Origin: JAVVUJ01 sp964461765
Lineage (GTDB): Bacteria; Bacillota; Clostridia; Peptostreptococcales; Anaerovoracaceae
Assembly: GCA_964461765.1 (NCBI GenBank)
Contig: CAYWVS010000004.1
Span: 1-64,000 of the forward strand
DNA: 64,000 nt
Direction of reading: 5' to 3'
In this document: one piece after another, positions 27,610 to 36,049 of the stretch
How positions within the stretch are numbered: position 1 is the stretch's first letter
How the letters are laid out: each line of letters opens with the position of its first letter
The notes under the pieces: generated by a model
Seen by the model: only the letters and a program-made list of their open reading frames with translations
Database searches by the model: none
Told to the model about the DNA's origin: nothing
Program-made: the position numbers and the translations under genes

Positions 27610-27659
27610 AGATAGCATTAGATAAAACTAGATAAGATAGCATTAGATAAAACTAGATA
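27610..27659. repeat. 25-base tandem repeat, two perfect copies
   Basis: Copies at 27610-27634 and 27635-27659 are identical, with degraded GATAA-rich copies on both sides. They lie between the Crp-family stop codon and its terminator. Likely slippage-born; with only two copies and no spacer it is not a CRISPR array. Confidence 0.8.
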
Positions 27660-27698
27660 AGATGAGAATATAGTAGCAGTATTAAGAAAATTTAATGC

Positions 27699-27730
27699 AG
27701 ATATGTTGTTTCGACAACATATCTTTTTTT
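27699..27730 (+). terminator. Rho-independent terminator of the Crp/Fnr gene
   Basis: Perfect 11-base stem AGATATGTTGT with a TTCG tetraloop, then seven T residues. Confidence 0.95.
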
Positions 27731-27838
27731 GTCTTAAAGATAAAATTAGTATAAACCGGTATCTAACATCAACGACTTGTTACGATTAGATGTAGGGGCA
27801 AAATATAGGAATTATTGCGGAAAGGTGGATTATTAAGA

Positions 27839-28636
27839 ATGCGGAGTCGTAAGATTTTCATTATAGCCCTGGCAATATTAATAGCTACAACATTAGTAGG
27901 TTGTTACATCAGTAGGGGACAAAAATCTCAAGATGTGGTTGCAGAAGAAATCCTCATATCAGCGGCGACAAGTTTAAGGGAAGCGCTCATAGAGATTGAA
28001 TCTGAATACAAAAAAAAGAATAAAACTACTATAACATTTAATTTTGGTGCATCAGGAACACTGCAAAGGCAGATTATAGGAGGTGCTCCTTGCGATTTGT
28101 TCATATCTGCATCAAAGGAAAACATGGATACCCTAGAGGAAACAGGATTGATTGTGCCAAGCTCTCGTAAAACCTTGGTAGGGAATACCTTAACCCTTAT
28201 TGCATCAAAGGAAAAATCCGAGAGTGTAACGGGAATTGAATCATTATCAGGGGTAGAAGTGGGAAGCATTTCCATGGGAATACCGGAAACCGTTCCTTCG
28301 GGTAAGTATGCCAAGGAGTCCCTTGAAAACCAGGGGGTCTGGAATCAGATTCAGGAGAAATTGGTGTTTGGAAAGGATGCCAAGCAAGTGCTTGATTATG
28401 TGGATACAGGCAATGTAGACTGCGGCTTTGTATATCAAACAGATGCCATGACCTTAAAAACCGGCAGAATCATCTGCAATATGCCCCAGAGCAGCTACAG
28501 CCCCATTTTGTACCAAGTGGCTCTGGTAAAAGACTCCAAGCAGCCGGTTGCTGCCACGGCGTTCCTAGAATTTTTGTTAACCGATTTTTCCATTAATATA
28601 TTTGAGAAATATGGATTTGTAATGTTGACTGAATAA
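27839..28636 (+). CDS. modA: Molybdate-binding lipoprotein
   Basis: 265 residues. Lipoprotein signal with lipobox LVGC (Cys about residue 22). The ModA signature ISAATSLREALIEIESEYKK is followed by FNFGASGTLQRQIIGGAPCDLFISAS, whose Ser residues bind molybdate, and later ETVPSGKYAKESLE and VDCGFVYQTDA. It delivers molybdate (possibly also tungstate) to ModBC. The start at 27839 is preferred over a TTG at 27815, because AAAGGTGG lies between them. Confidence 0.94.
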   Translation: MRSRKIFIIALAILIATTLVGCYISRGQKSQDVVAEEILISAATSLREALIEIESEYKKKNKTTITFNFGASGTLQRQIIGGAPCDLFISASKENMDTLEETGLIVPSSRKTLVGNTLTLIASKEKSESVTGIESLSGVEVGSISMGIPETVPSGKYAKESLENQGVWNQIQEKLVFGKDAKQVLDYVDTGNVDCGFVYQTDAMTLKTGRIICNMPQSSYSPILYQVALVKDSKQPVAATAFLEFLLTDFSINIFEKYGFVMLTE

Positions 28637-28740
28637 AGAAAGTTGAAAAATCTATCAAAAAAAAATTAAAATTTTATTTGAAAAAGTAAATTTTTTAAAT
28701 TAGATAAGCTGATTAAATTAAGCTAAAGGAGAATTTTAAG

Positions 28741-29403
28741 ATGTGGTCACCCATAATTCTTTCCCTTAAAATTGCATCTATTGCCACTATTTTTTCCTTT
28801 ATATTGGGTATATTTTTGGCGTATATCATCAATAAAAAAAATATTTGGGGTAAGAGTTTATGGGAAACCTTGCTAATAATACCCATGATATTACCACCCT
28901 CAGTGGTAGGCTATATCCTCATGACGGTTCTTGGGAAGAGGGGACCCATAGGCGCTTTCCTTCAGGAGTATTTTGAGATTCAGATTGTATTTACTTGGGT
29001 AGGAGCAGCAATTGCCGCATGTATCGTATCCCTTCCCCTGATGTATCAGAATGTAAAGGCAGCATTTACTAACCTGAATCCCATTTACGAGCAGGCGGGA
29101 AAAACCTTAGGCAGCAGCGAACTAAAGATTTTTTTTACCATCTTAATCCCCCTTTCTCGCCCTGGAATTATCAGCGGCACCGTGTTGGCTTTTGCCCGTG
29201 CCATGGGAGAATTTGGTGCCACCCTTATGATAGCCGGCAACATTCCGGGGAAGACTCAAACCATTCCAACTGCAATTTACTATGCTGTAGAATCGGGAGA
29301 TATGGAAATAGCGAATAATTTAGTTTTCATTATGACATTATTCAGTTTTATTTTAATCCTCGGGTTAAATTTTTGGTTAAAAAGTAAAAGTCTCATGGGA
29401 TAG
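28741..29403 (+). CDS. modB: Molybdate ABC transporter, permease
   Basis: 220 residues with five to six membrane helices. The ATPase-docking loop AGKTLGSSELKIFFTILIPLSRPGIISGTVLAFARAMGEFGATLMIAG is typical of ModB. AAAGGAG precedes the ATG; modC starts 22 bases after its stop. Confidence 0.94.
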   Translation: MWSPIILSLKIASIATIFSFILGIFLAYIINKKNIWGKSLWETLLIIPMILPPSVVGYILMTVLGKRGPIGAFLQEYFEIQIVFTWVGAAIAACIVSLPLMYQNVKAAFTNLNPIYEQAGKTLGSSELKIFFTILIPLSRPGIISGTVLAFARAMGEFGATLMIAGNIPGKTQTIPTAIYYAVESGDMEIANNLVFIMTLFSFILILGLNFWLKSKSLMG

Positions 29404-29425
29404 CAATGCAAAAGAGGATGGCAGT

Positions 29426-30088
29426 ATGTTTTTTAAAATAAAAAAAGAGATGGATCATTTTACTTTAGACATAGAATGTGAATTTGAAAAAGGTGTACTG
29501 GTAATAAATGGGGAATCCGGATCAGGAAAAACTACCATTCTTAACTGTATTGCAGGACTTAAAGACCCTGAGGAAGGGCGAATAATCCTTAATAATATCG
29601 TCTTTTTTGATAGTAGCTTTGGCATCAACCTTGAAAGCAGAAAGCGAAATATGGGATACTTTTTTCAAGATTATGCCTTATTCCCCAATATGACAGTTTA
29701 TGAAAACATTACTTATGGAGTAAAAAACAAAGAGGAATATAAGCAACACCAAAGGAGGGAAGAGCTTCTGGGGTACTGCAATTATATAATGAGAACTTTT
29801 GGCATTGAGCATTTGGCAAAAAAATATCCTGCCAATATCTCCGGAGGAGAAAAGCAGAGAGTTGCCTTATCACGAGCAATTGTAACACAGCCTAAGCTAT
29901 TACTGTTAGACGAACCATTTTCGGCTTTGGATGAAGAAACAAAAAAGACTGTTTACGATGAATTTATTGTCTTTAAAGAGGAATTCAAAGTGCCCATAAT
30001 CTTGATTACACATGATAAATTGGAGGGGGACTTGTTCGGAGACAAATGCATTACCATAAAAAAAGGAAAAATCATTAACGAACAATAA
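29426..30088 (+). CDS. modC: Molybdate ABC transporter, ATP-binding protein
   Basis: 220 residues. Walker A NGESGSGKTTIL, Q-loop in FFQDYALFPNMTVYENI, signature NISGGEKQRVALSRAI and Walker B LLLDEPFSALD are all intact. It is shorter than enterobacterial ModC because the C-terminal molybdate-binding (MOP) domain is missing, so feedback by molybdate through this subunit is unlikely. A MoeA-like gene follows 42 bases later. Confidence 0.92.
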   Translation: MFFKIKKEMDHFTLDIECEFEKGVLVINGESGSGKTTILNCIAGLKDPEEGRIILNNIVFFDSSFGINLESRKRNMGYFFQDYALFPNMTVYENITYGVKNKEEYKQHQRREELLGYCNYIMRTFGIEHLAKKYPANISGGEKQRVALSRAIVTQPKLLLLDEPFSALDEETKKTVYDEFIVFKEEFKVPIILITHDKLEGDLFGDKCITIKKGKIINEQ

Positions 30089-30130
30089 AAGCATTTGATT
30101 GAATAAAAATGAAGAATAAGGAGGTTTTTT

Positions 30131-31147
30131 ATGAAGGAAGTTCCAGTAATGGAGGCAATCGGCAAGGTTTTAGTTCATGACTTAACCCAGATTATCCCCG
30201 GAGTATTTAAAGGAAGCAGATTTAAAAAGGGGCATATCATAACAGAAGATGATGTGGATACCCTGTTCAGTATGGGTAAAAAACACATTTATGTAGTAGA
30301 TAAAGAAGATACGGATATCCACGAAGATGAAGCGGCCATTCGCATTGCAAAGGCTGCTGCCGGTAGGGGAATCCGATTTACTTCACCAGGAGAAGGGAAA
30401 ATCGAGTTGATTGCCGATATGGATGGTTTATTAAAAATAAATACCCCTATGCTTAATCAACTAATTGATCAAGATGAAATAATGTTTGCTTCCATTCATG
30501 AAAATCAGATTGTAAAAGAAGGGAAAAAAGTGGCGGCAACAAGGGTTATACCCTTATTTGTAAGTCAAGATATTGTTCAGGGTGCAGAAGAGCTTCTGAG
30601 TAATGGTCCCATGGTTGAGGTGATTCCCTTAAGATCCTTAACAATAGGCATGGTCACTACAGGCAGTGAGATTTATTCCGGAAAAATCAAAGATTCCTTT
30701 GGACCGATTCTAGAGAAAAAATTCAGTGATTTGGGTAGTAATGTTGTAACACAGCTCATTGCCGACGACGATGAAAATATGATAGCTGATCATATTCATA
30801 AGCTAATTGAGGATGGTGTTGACATGATTTGTGTTACCGGGGGAATGTCAGTAGATCCGGATGATAAGACGCCCACAGGAATCAGAAGGGCAGGAGGGGA
30901 CATTGTGGCCTACGGAGCACCGGTGTTACCGGGTGCCATGTTTATGTTGGCTTACATAGGGAAAACTCCCATTCTGGGGTTACCCGGATGTGTCATGTAT
31001 AGTAGAGTAAGTATATTTGATCTGATAGTCCCCAGGATTCTTGCGGGAGAAGTGCCGACTAGGGCAGACATTAAAAAATTGGCTCACGGAGGTCTTTGTC
31101 AGACTTGTACTGAATGTTATTATCCCAGTTGTGAATTTGGCAAATAA
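30131..31147 (+). CDS. MoeA-like molybdopterin-binding protein with Cys-rich tail
   Basis: 338 residues. N-terminal half resembles MoeA domains (VLVHDLTQIIPGVFKGSRFKKGHIITEDDV); the C-terminal half is the MPT-binding fold (MVTTGSEIYSGKIKDSFGPILEKK; ICVTGGMSVDPDDKTPTGI; GAPVLPGAMFML; LGLPGCVMYSRVSIFDLIVPRIL). The tail GGLCQTCTECYYPSC has four cysteines that could bind a metal. Family members without metal-insertion proof often sit beside molybdenum hydroxylases, as here. It follows modABC on the same strand, so Mo uptake and use may be coupled. AAGGAGG precedes the ATG. The stop is 3 bases from the convergent yqeC end. Confidence 0.85.
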   Translation: MKEVPVMEAIGKVLVHDLTQIIPGVFKGSRFKKGHIITEDDVDTLFSMGKKHIYVVDKEDTDIHEDEAAIRIAKAAAGRGIRFTSPGEGKIELIADMDGLLKINTPMLNQLIDQDEIMFASIHENQIVKEGKKVAATRVIPLFVSQDIVQGAEELLSNGPMVEVIPLRSLTIGMVTTGSEIYSGKIKDSFGPILEKKFSDLGSNVVTQLIADDDENMIADHIHKLIEDGVDMICVTGGMSVDPDDKTPTGIRRAGGDIVAYGAPVLPGAMFMLAYIGKTPILGLPGCVMYSRVSIFDLIVPRILAGEVPTRADIKKLAHGGLCQTCTECYYPSCEFGK

Positions 31148-31150
31148 AAA

Positions 31151-31927
31151 TCAGCAGATGAAGATTTCCCCCTTTTGTAAGGAACCTGCTACCACAGGGC
31201 AATTGGGAAGAAATGATTTAATGTGATATGTGGTTTCTATAGCCAAGTTATAAAGATTTTCATCATCTGCTTGATTGAGAAATATAGAAAAGATAGATGG
31301 ATCTTTTATACCCTTAAGCTGCCCCTGCTCTGAAGTGAGTATGCGAGCCAAAATCCATGGCGTAACCATAGTGTCAAGGGAAACCTGTAAAAATTCTGCC
31401 GCTAAATTTGCACGTTGGCAGACTTGAGAAAGTGGCTTTCCTATGGCACGTAATCCTGCTAATGCAATGACCCTATGGGAGGCATCAAGAATCACCGGCT
31501 CATGAGATGCAGGAAACTTCATCGGTAAGTTCCGGGATCCATCGGCTTCCACCAAAATCCAATCAGCCTGATCCCAAGCGGCGGAAAGAAGCTCCTTTGA
31601 GGGCATACAGAGCTTGTGGGTTGAAGCTTCCAAAGAACCTATGGCAACGGGAATGTTTTTGCTTAAAGCAAGTGCCAGAGCTTTTTTAGCATGAGGAAGG
31701 TCGTCGGTTATGGTAATGGCCTGCTTTAGCGTTGGCTGATAAATGTGAGTAGAGGTTAGAACTACGCATTTTAACCCGTCTTCAGTCAACTCGTGGGCTA
31801 ATTTAAAGAGCAGTGAGGTTTTTCCACCTGCCCCTACTATGGAAATGCACTTCCCATGGGTTGGAAGGTACAAAGCATCTTTAAGTTTTATGCTATTGGT
31901 CATTTTTAATTTCATATTCATTCTCAT
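31151..31927 (-). CDS. yqeC: Selenium-dependent Mo hydroxylase maturation protein YqeC
   Basis: 258 residues of the YqeC family. The nucleotide-binding loop SIVGAGGKTSLLFKLAHEL and LVEADGSRNLPMKFPASHEPVI are the family core. YqeC, with YqeB and MocA, marks genomes that make selenium-dependent molybdenum hydroxylases; the exact reaction is unknown. The start lies inside the response-regulator gene (35-base overlap), and several in-frame Met codons (31927, 31921, 31915, 31903) lack a good ribosome binding site, so translational coupling is likely and the true start uncertain. Confidence 0.88.
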   Translation of the reverse strand: MRMNMKLKMTNSIKLKDALYLPTHGKCISIVGAGGKTSLLFKLAHELTEDGLKCVVLTSTHIYQPTLKQAITITDDLPHAKKALALALSKNIPVAIGSLEASTHKLCMPSKELLSAAWDQADWILVEADGSRNLPMKFPASHEPVILDASHRVIALAGLRAIGKPLSQVCQRANLAAEFLQVSLDTMVTPWILARILTSEQGQLKGIKDPSIFSIFLNQADDENLYNLAIETTYHIKSFLPNCPVVAGSLQKGEIFIC

Positions 31928-32660
31928 TTACGTTTTGCTCTTTCTGGCACTCGCTTTCACCACTAGACTGTTGTAACATTCGATAGCCGATACCGATATG
32001 AGTTTGAATGTAAATGGGATTGGATGGTTGCGGCTCAATTTTTTTTCGTAAGGTTGTCATAAATACTCGTAGAGAAGCTATTTCCATGGGGATGGCATTG
32101 CCCCAAATTTTTTGAATAATGTAGTTACGAGTGAGAACCTTACCCACATTTTGCCCTAAAAGACACAATAAGCGATACTCAATAGGCGTTAAGTGGATCT
32201 CCTTTTCATTTACGAAAACACAACCCGAGGAATAATCAATTTTCAAATTTCCATTAATGAATAAGGAAGATGTATGAGTAATTTCATCCTGTTGTTCTAT
32301 ATGTCGCAATGCCACCCGAATTCTAGCCAACAGCTCATCCACGCTGAAAGGTTTGGTTAAGTAGTCATCGGCTCCGGCGTCCAAAGCAGCAATTTTGTCC
32401 TGAGAGTCACTTCTGGCACTTACAACAATGATAGGTAAGGTTGACCAAGTGCGAACCTTTTGTATGATTTCTGTGCCATTCATATCTGGTAATCCCAAAT
32501 CTAAAATCATTAAATTAGGTTGAGAGGAAACCATTTCTGATATGGCCTCCATGCCGGTTTTGGCTGTTTTGTATTGATAACCATGAATTTCTAAGGTAGT
32601 AGCAATTAGATTCCGAACAGCTTTATCATCCTCAACAATTAAAAAGAGTGGTTTATTCAA
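31893..32660 (-). CDS. OmpR-family response regulator, KdpE-like
   Basis: 255 residues. Receiver domain with acidic pocket (EDD at 10-12), phospho-acceptor Asp54 in LMILDLGLPD and the Lys of DDYLTKPFS; then a winged-helix domain (ITHTSSLFINGNLKIDY; LTPIEYRLLCLLGQNVGKVLTRNYIIQKIWG; LRVFMTTLRKKIE). Most similar by eye to KdpE, but no potassium-pump genes are present. The C-terminal 25 residues are a charged tail encoded in the overlap with yqeC. It likely controls the hydroxylase island through RTTAAR direct repeats found at 34625-34673 and 35862-35878 (inference). Confidence 0.9.
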   Translation of the reverse strand: MNKPLFLIVEDDKAVRNLIATTLEIHGYQYKTAKTGMEAISEMVSSQPNLMILDLGLPDMNGTEIIQKVRTWSTLPIIVVSARSDSQDKIAALDAGADDYLTKPFSVDELLARIRVALRHIEQQDEITHTSSLFINGNLKIDYSSGCVFVNEKEIHLTPIEYRLLCLLGQNVGKVLTRNYIIQKIWGNAIPMEIASLRVFMTTLRKKIEPQPSNPIYIQTHIGIGYRMLQQSSGESECQKEQNVNENEYEIKNDQ

Positions 32661-33798
32661 AGCAACTCACCTCCACAGCATTTAAAGTAAATTCAAAAAT
32701 TGTGCCCTTCGGCATATTATCCCTGACATAGATGGTTTCCCCATGGGCAGTTAAAATGGCTTTACAGAGGGCCAACCCCAATCCAAGTCCCCGTCGATTG
32801 TCACCGAAGCTGTTGCCCTCAGAAAAAAACATATTAAATACTAAATTTTTCTTTTCGTCCGGTATACCATTTCCGTTATCAGATATTTCAATAATTACCT
32901 TTTGATCTGAGCGTTTTGCAGAAATGACTACTTCTGTTCCGGGAGGTGTATATTTTATGGCATTTTCCACGATGTTTATGATAACCTGAAGGATCAGCCG
33001 TAAATCAATCGTAGCCATCAAGAGCTCGTCCTCCACCTTTACTCGAATCATATGATGATTGCTCTTAACAGAAATATGCTTAAGGGCTTCGTCAATAACC
33101 TCTGTCAATAATTCCGGCTGGAGATTTAAGCTCATTTTCCCCTCCTCGATCCGAGTAATAGAGAGAAGGTTCTCCACCAAACTATTGAGCCAAAGGGAAT
33201 CGTTATAGATTGAAGTGTAAAGCTCTATCTTTTTTTTATCATCTAAAATCGATGAATTAAATAATAGTATGCTTGCATTGCCTGAGATGGTGGTAAGAGG
33301 TGTACGCAAATCGTGAGAGATGGATCTTAATAGGGTAGACCGTAGGTGCTCCTGCTCTGCTTGGGCAGCAATCTCAGCGGATTTTTTAATCTGTTCCTTT
33401 ACTCGGGTTAGTTGATTGTTAATAAAAAAAGATGTAAAAATCATAATTACAAAGGATATCAGGTATCCTTTATCATCCATGTAAAAAGAGTAAAGGGGTT
33501 TTGCAAAGAGAAAATCAAAGATAAAAAAACTAAAGACTGTAGCCAAAATACCAAAGATTCTGGGGGAACAAATGATAGAAACGCATAAAATCCCTAAGAG
33601 AAATACGCTGATTACAGCAGTGTCATTGAAGCCTAACTCCCATAAGCTGGCACCCATCAAGGAGACCACCAACAGAACAAAGAAAAGAAAAAAGCTATCC
33701 CGCACGTTGGAATTGATCTCAGGAAAATCTGAGGGCATCATTCCTCCGGGAGTTAAGACGATATCTTTATTCTGTTTAATGCTGTCGGAAACATTCAT
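32653..33798 (-). CDS. KdpD-like sensor histidine kinase lacking the KdpD/Usp sensor part
   Basis: 381 residues against about 900 for full KdpD. The protein begins almost at the DUF4118 four-helix membrane block (residues about 33-130), then HisKA with phospho-acceptor His162 in SISHDLRTPLTTI, the N-box NIVENAIKYTPPG, and the HATPase G-boxes DNGNGIPDEKK and GLGLGLALCKAI. The absence of the N-terminal cytosolic KdpD and Usp domains and of kdpFABC suggests a different signal, perhaps a substrate of the hydroxylase pathway or molybdate. It overlaps the regulator gene by 8 bases and follows mocA by 9. Confidence 0.9.
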   Translation of the reverse strand: MNVSDSIKQNKDIVLTPGGMMPSDFPEINSNVRDSFFLFFVLLVVSLMGASLWELGFNDTAVISVFLLGILCVSIICSPRIFGILATVFSFFIFDFLFAKPLYSFYMDDKGYLISFVIMIFTSFFINNQLTRVKEQIKKSAEIAAQAEQEHLRSTLLRSISHDLRTPLTTISGNASILLFNSSILDDKKKIELYTSIYNDSLWLNSLVENLLSITRIEEGKMSLNLQPELLTEVIDEALKHISVKSNHHMIRVKVEDELLMATIDLRLILQVIINIVENAIKYTPPGTEVVISAKRSDQKVIIEISDNGNGIPDEKKNLVFNMFFSEGNSFGDNRRGLGLGLALCKAILTAHGETIYVRDNMPKGTIFEFTLNAVEVSCFE

Positions 33799-33807
33799 GG
33801 CATTACC

Positions 33808-34500
33808 TCAAGTGAAAAATATTCCATTACAAGCGTCTGCATATTGTTGATGTGTATCAATATCCATCAATTCCTCCGGACAAGTTGCTTCCACCAACAT
33901 TAGAAGCTCAGGATGACAATTGATGACTGACTTCCCTGTAAGTCCGTCCTCCAGGGCTAGCAGCTCGGGAAAGAGAGAGCGGGGAAATATCACAGGATTC
34001 CCCCTTTCCTGATTTCGAGAAAGAGAGACGATTTTATTGGGGTTGCTTTGAAAGGCTTCACACAATTTACGAATACTGGAATAAGTCAAAAACGGCTGGT
34101 CTCCCACTGCAAAGAGGCACCCTGTTGAATCATCCGGCAGGGATAAAATTGCCTTTCGGATAGTTACGGTTGGAGATAAGTTCTTATCCTTATTCCAGAC
34201 AACTTGAAAGGAGTTTTGTGAAATCAGATTTCCAACTTCCCTTTTTCTTACTACCACAATTTTGGAATGGCAGCTTAACTTTGCAAAGCATTCCAATGTC
34301 CATTGAAGCAAAGGCTTTCCTTTAAACTCCACTAATAGCTTATTATCACCCATAGAACCTTGGAATCTTCGAGAGATTCCGGCTGCCATAATGGCACAGG
34401 ATATGGGAAATTCAACATCCCTCGCTGAATGTTGGGGGCATCTTTCCTCTATTTTCATCACTTCCGCAGATATTTCCTCCGGAAATGTTTTATTTAACAT
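33808..34500 (-). CDS. mocA: MocA-like molybdenum cofactor cytidylyltransferase
   Basis: 230 residues. GT-A nucleotidyltransferase with the loop CAIMAAGISRRFQGSMGDNKLLVEFKGKPLL and the metal site AVGDQPFLTYSSI; it also has ERGNPVIFP and the C-terminal DIDTHQQYADA. MocA attaches CMP to Mo-MPT to give the dinucleotide cofactor used by xanthine-dehydrogenase-type enzymes. The N-terminal 28 residues are extra. First gene of the mocA-kinase-regulator-yqeC unit, divergent from the hydroxylase genes it should serve. AAGGGGAAATTAA precedes the ATG. Confidence 0.87.
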   Translation of the reverse strand: MLNKTFPEEISAEVMKIEERCPQHSARDVEFPISCAIMAAGISRRFQGSMGDNKLLVEFKGKPLLQWTLECFAKLSCHSKIVVVRKREVGNLISQNSFQVVWNKDKNLSPTVTIRKAILSLPDDSTGCLFAVGDQPFLTYSSIRKLCEAFQSNPNKIVSLSRNQERGNPVIFPRSLFPELLALEDGLTGKSVINCHPELLMLVEATCPEELMDIDTHQQYADACNGIFFT

Positions 34501-34624
34501 TTAATTTCCCCTTTTTTTAATGTTTTAAATATGTATTTTTTAAATAACCAAATCTCTTTCCAGTCAGAAGAGTTCTGCCACCAAATTATAAATTTAAGTT
34601 AAAAAGATTATACCACGAATTCAT

Positions 34625-34718
34625 GTTAAGAAAATGATTAAAGTTACAGAAAACCCATTAAATCCGCATTAAGATTGCAGAAATGCCGTTTACAAAGCAG
34701 AATCCATGAGAGTACAAT
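34625..34718 (+). promoter_or_regulatory. Promoter with tandem RTTAAR direct repeats, before the FMN oxidoreductase gene
   Basis: RTTAAR hexamers begin at 34625, 34637, 34657 and 34668; the last two are 11 bases apart, the spacing of OmpR-type dimer sites. Fifteen bases after the last one comes TTTACA (34689-34694), an 18-base spacer and TACAAT (34713-34718). The same arrangement recurs at 35862-35923. Being in the divergent gap it may also affect mocA, whose own -10 may be the minus-strand TATAAT near 34608-34613. Confidence 0.65.
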
Positions 34719-34765
34719 AGACAATCAATTAGCCGGTTTGCTCTAAATGAAAAGGAGAAGAAAAA

Positions 34766-35800
34766 ATGATGACTTATCAAGAAATTTTAGAAAATGCAAA
34801 AAAGAATATGAATGACAAGTGTAAGCATTGTCCAATTTGCGATGGAATTGCATGTAGAAATGTCATTCCCGGACCGGGTGCAAAGGGTACAGCCGATTCT
34901 TTTACAAGAAATTACACAAAACTTCAAGAGATCAAAATTCTTCCGGACACCATTTATCAGTCTGTTCCTATCAATACCCAGTGCGATTTTTTTGGACGAG
35001 TACTGAAATATCCATTTATGGCAGCCCCCATTGGTTCTGTAGATGCTTACTTTGGCGACTATTACAATGATAAACGCTATACCATGGATCTATTGACAGG
35101 ATGTAGGGAAGCAGGAATTGCAGCCTTTACCGGAGACGGACCTAAGCCAAATATTTATTATGATCCCATGGATGCAGTGAAAGCTTCCGGTTGCGGTATT
35201 CCTACTTTTAAGCCTCGTACCTTAGAAGATGCAAAGGTGAGAATCAGAACCGCGGAGGAGCATGGTGCAATAGCTATAGCCATAGATATTGATGCTCTTG
35301 GTATTCAGGCATTGCGCAATTTAGACCCTCCCGTACAGGCTAAGACCACGGAGCAGTTAGCCGAAATCATTGCACTGACTGAGTTACCTGTTATCATAAA
35401 GGGAATTATGACCGTCAATGGAGCTGAAAAAGCTATAGCAGCGGGGGCAGCTGCCATTGTAGTGTCCACTCATGGTGGCAGGGTAATGGATCAACTACCT
35501 GCTGCAGTGGAAGTGTTGCCTGCTATTGTAGAAGCAGTTGGCGGCAGAGTTAAAGTAATAGCCGATGGTGGCATTCGAAGTGGATTAGATGTTTTTAAAT
35601 TATTGGCACTGGGTGCAGATATGGCACTGATTGGTAGGCCATATGTTACAGCTACTTATGGGGGAGGCTCTGAAGGAGTTGCCGTTTATACGGAAAAGAT
35701 AGGTCAGGAATTAGTGGATGCCATGTATATGACAGGGGCATCTAATATTAAATCCATTCAAAAAGGCATGGTGTTTTGGCCTAAAAAGAAAATGTATTAA
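34766..35800 (+). CDS. FMN-dependent alpha-hydroxy-acid oxidoreductase family protein with N-terminal Cys cluster
   Basis: 344 residues of the lactate/glycolate-oxidase TIM-barrel family. The active-site Lys lies in PVIIKGIMTVNGAEKA and the catalytic His and Arg in VVSTHGGRVMDQLPA, followed by FMN-phosphate binding VKVIADGGIRSGLDVFKLLALGADMALIGRP. Cys19, Cys22, Cys25 and Cys30 near the N-terminus (CKHCPICDGIAC) are not part of the classical oxidases and could hold metal or an Fe-S cluster. It probably oxidises a 2-hydroxyacid or acts as a dehydrogenase in an anaerobe; the substrate is unknown. First gene of the plus-strand island, with its own regulated promoter. Confidence 0.85.
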   Translation: MMTYQEILENAKKNMNDKCKHCPICDGIACRNVIPGPGAKGTADSFTRNYTKLQEIKILPDTIYQSVPINTQCDFFGRVLKYPFMAAPIGSVDAYFGDYYNDKRYTMDLLTGCREAGIAAFTGDGPKPNIYYDPMDAVKASGCGIPTFKPRTLEDAKVRIRTAEEHGAIAIAIDIDALGIQALRNLDPPVQAKTTEQLAEIIALTELPVIIKGIMTVNGAEKAIAAGAAAIVVSTHGGRVMDQLPAAVEVLPAIVEAVGGRVKVIADGGIRSGLDVFKLLALGADMALIGRPYVTATYGGGSEGVAVYTEKIGQELVDAMYMTGASNIKSIQKGMVFWPKKKMY

Positions 35801-35861
35801 TAAATATTTTAGTTAAAAAACCAATCAATATAAAGATGATAATAAAAGTTTAGTATAAAGC

Positions 35862-35923
35862 GTTAAGACCGCGTTAAGATTTCCTGTAGACCGTTTACAA
35901 TGTCGAAAAAAGGATTGTATAAT
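35862..35923 (+). promoter_or_regulatory. Second RTTAAR-controlled promoter, before the MFS gene
   Basis: GTTAAG repeats at 35862-35867 and 35873-35878 (11-base period), a 15-base gap, then CCG-TTTACA (35894-35899), 18-base spacer and TATAAT (35918-35923). The block aligns with 34657-34718 without a gap, including the shared CCGCRTTAAGATT core. The remaining leader up to 36050 shows no gene. Confidence 0.7.
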
Positions 35924-36049
35924 GTCTAAAAATTAAAAAAATAAAAAGGAGGAGGCTTATACTTACTTGGAATTATTTCAATCTACTTATGGGATGGGGA
36001 AAATCATTACTCTAAAATTTAAGTTAATTTTTTAAGGAGGAAAAAGAAA

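Noticed and set aside
27599..27670. CRISPR array
   Set aside because: Repeats are tandem without unique spacers, only two perfect copies, and no cas genes occur.
31893..33798. Evidence of a Kdp potassium-uptake locus
   Set aside because: No kdpF, A, B or C genes are present and the kinase lacks the KdpD N-terminal domains.
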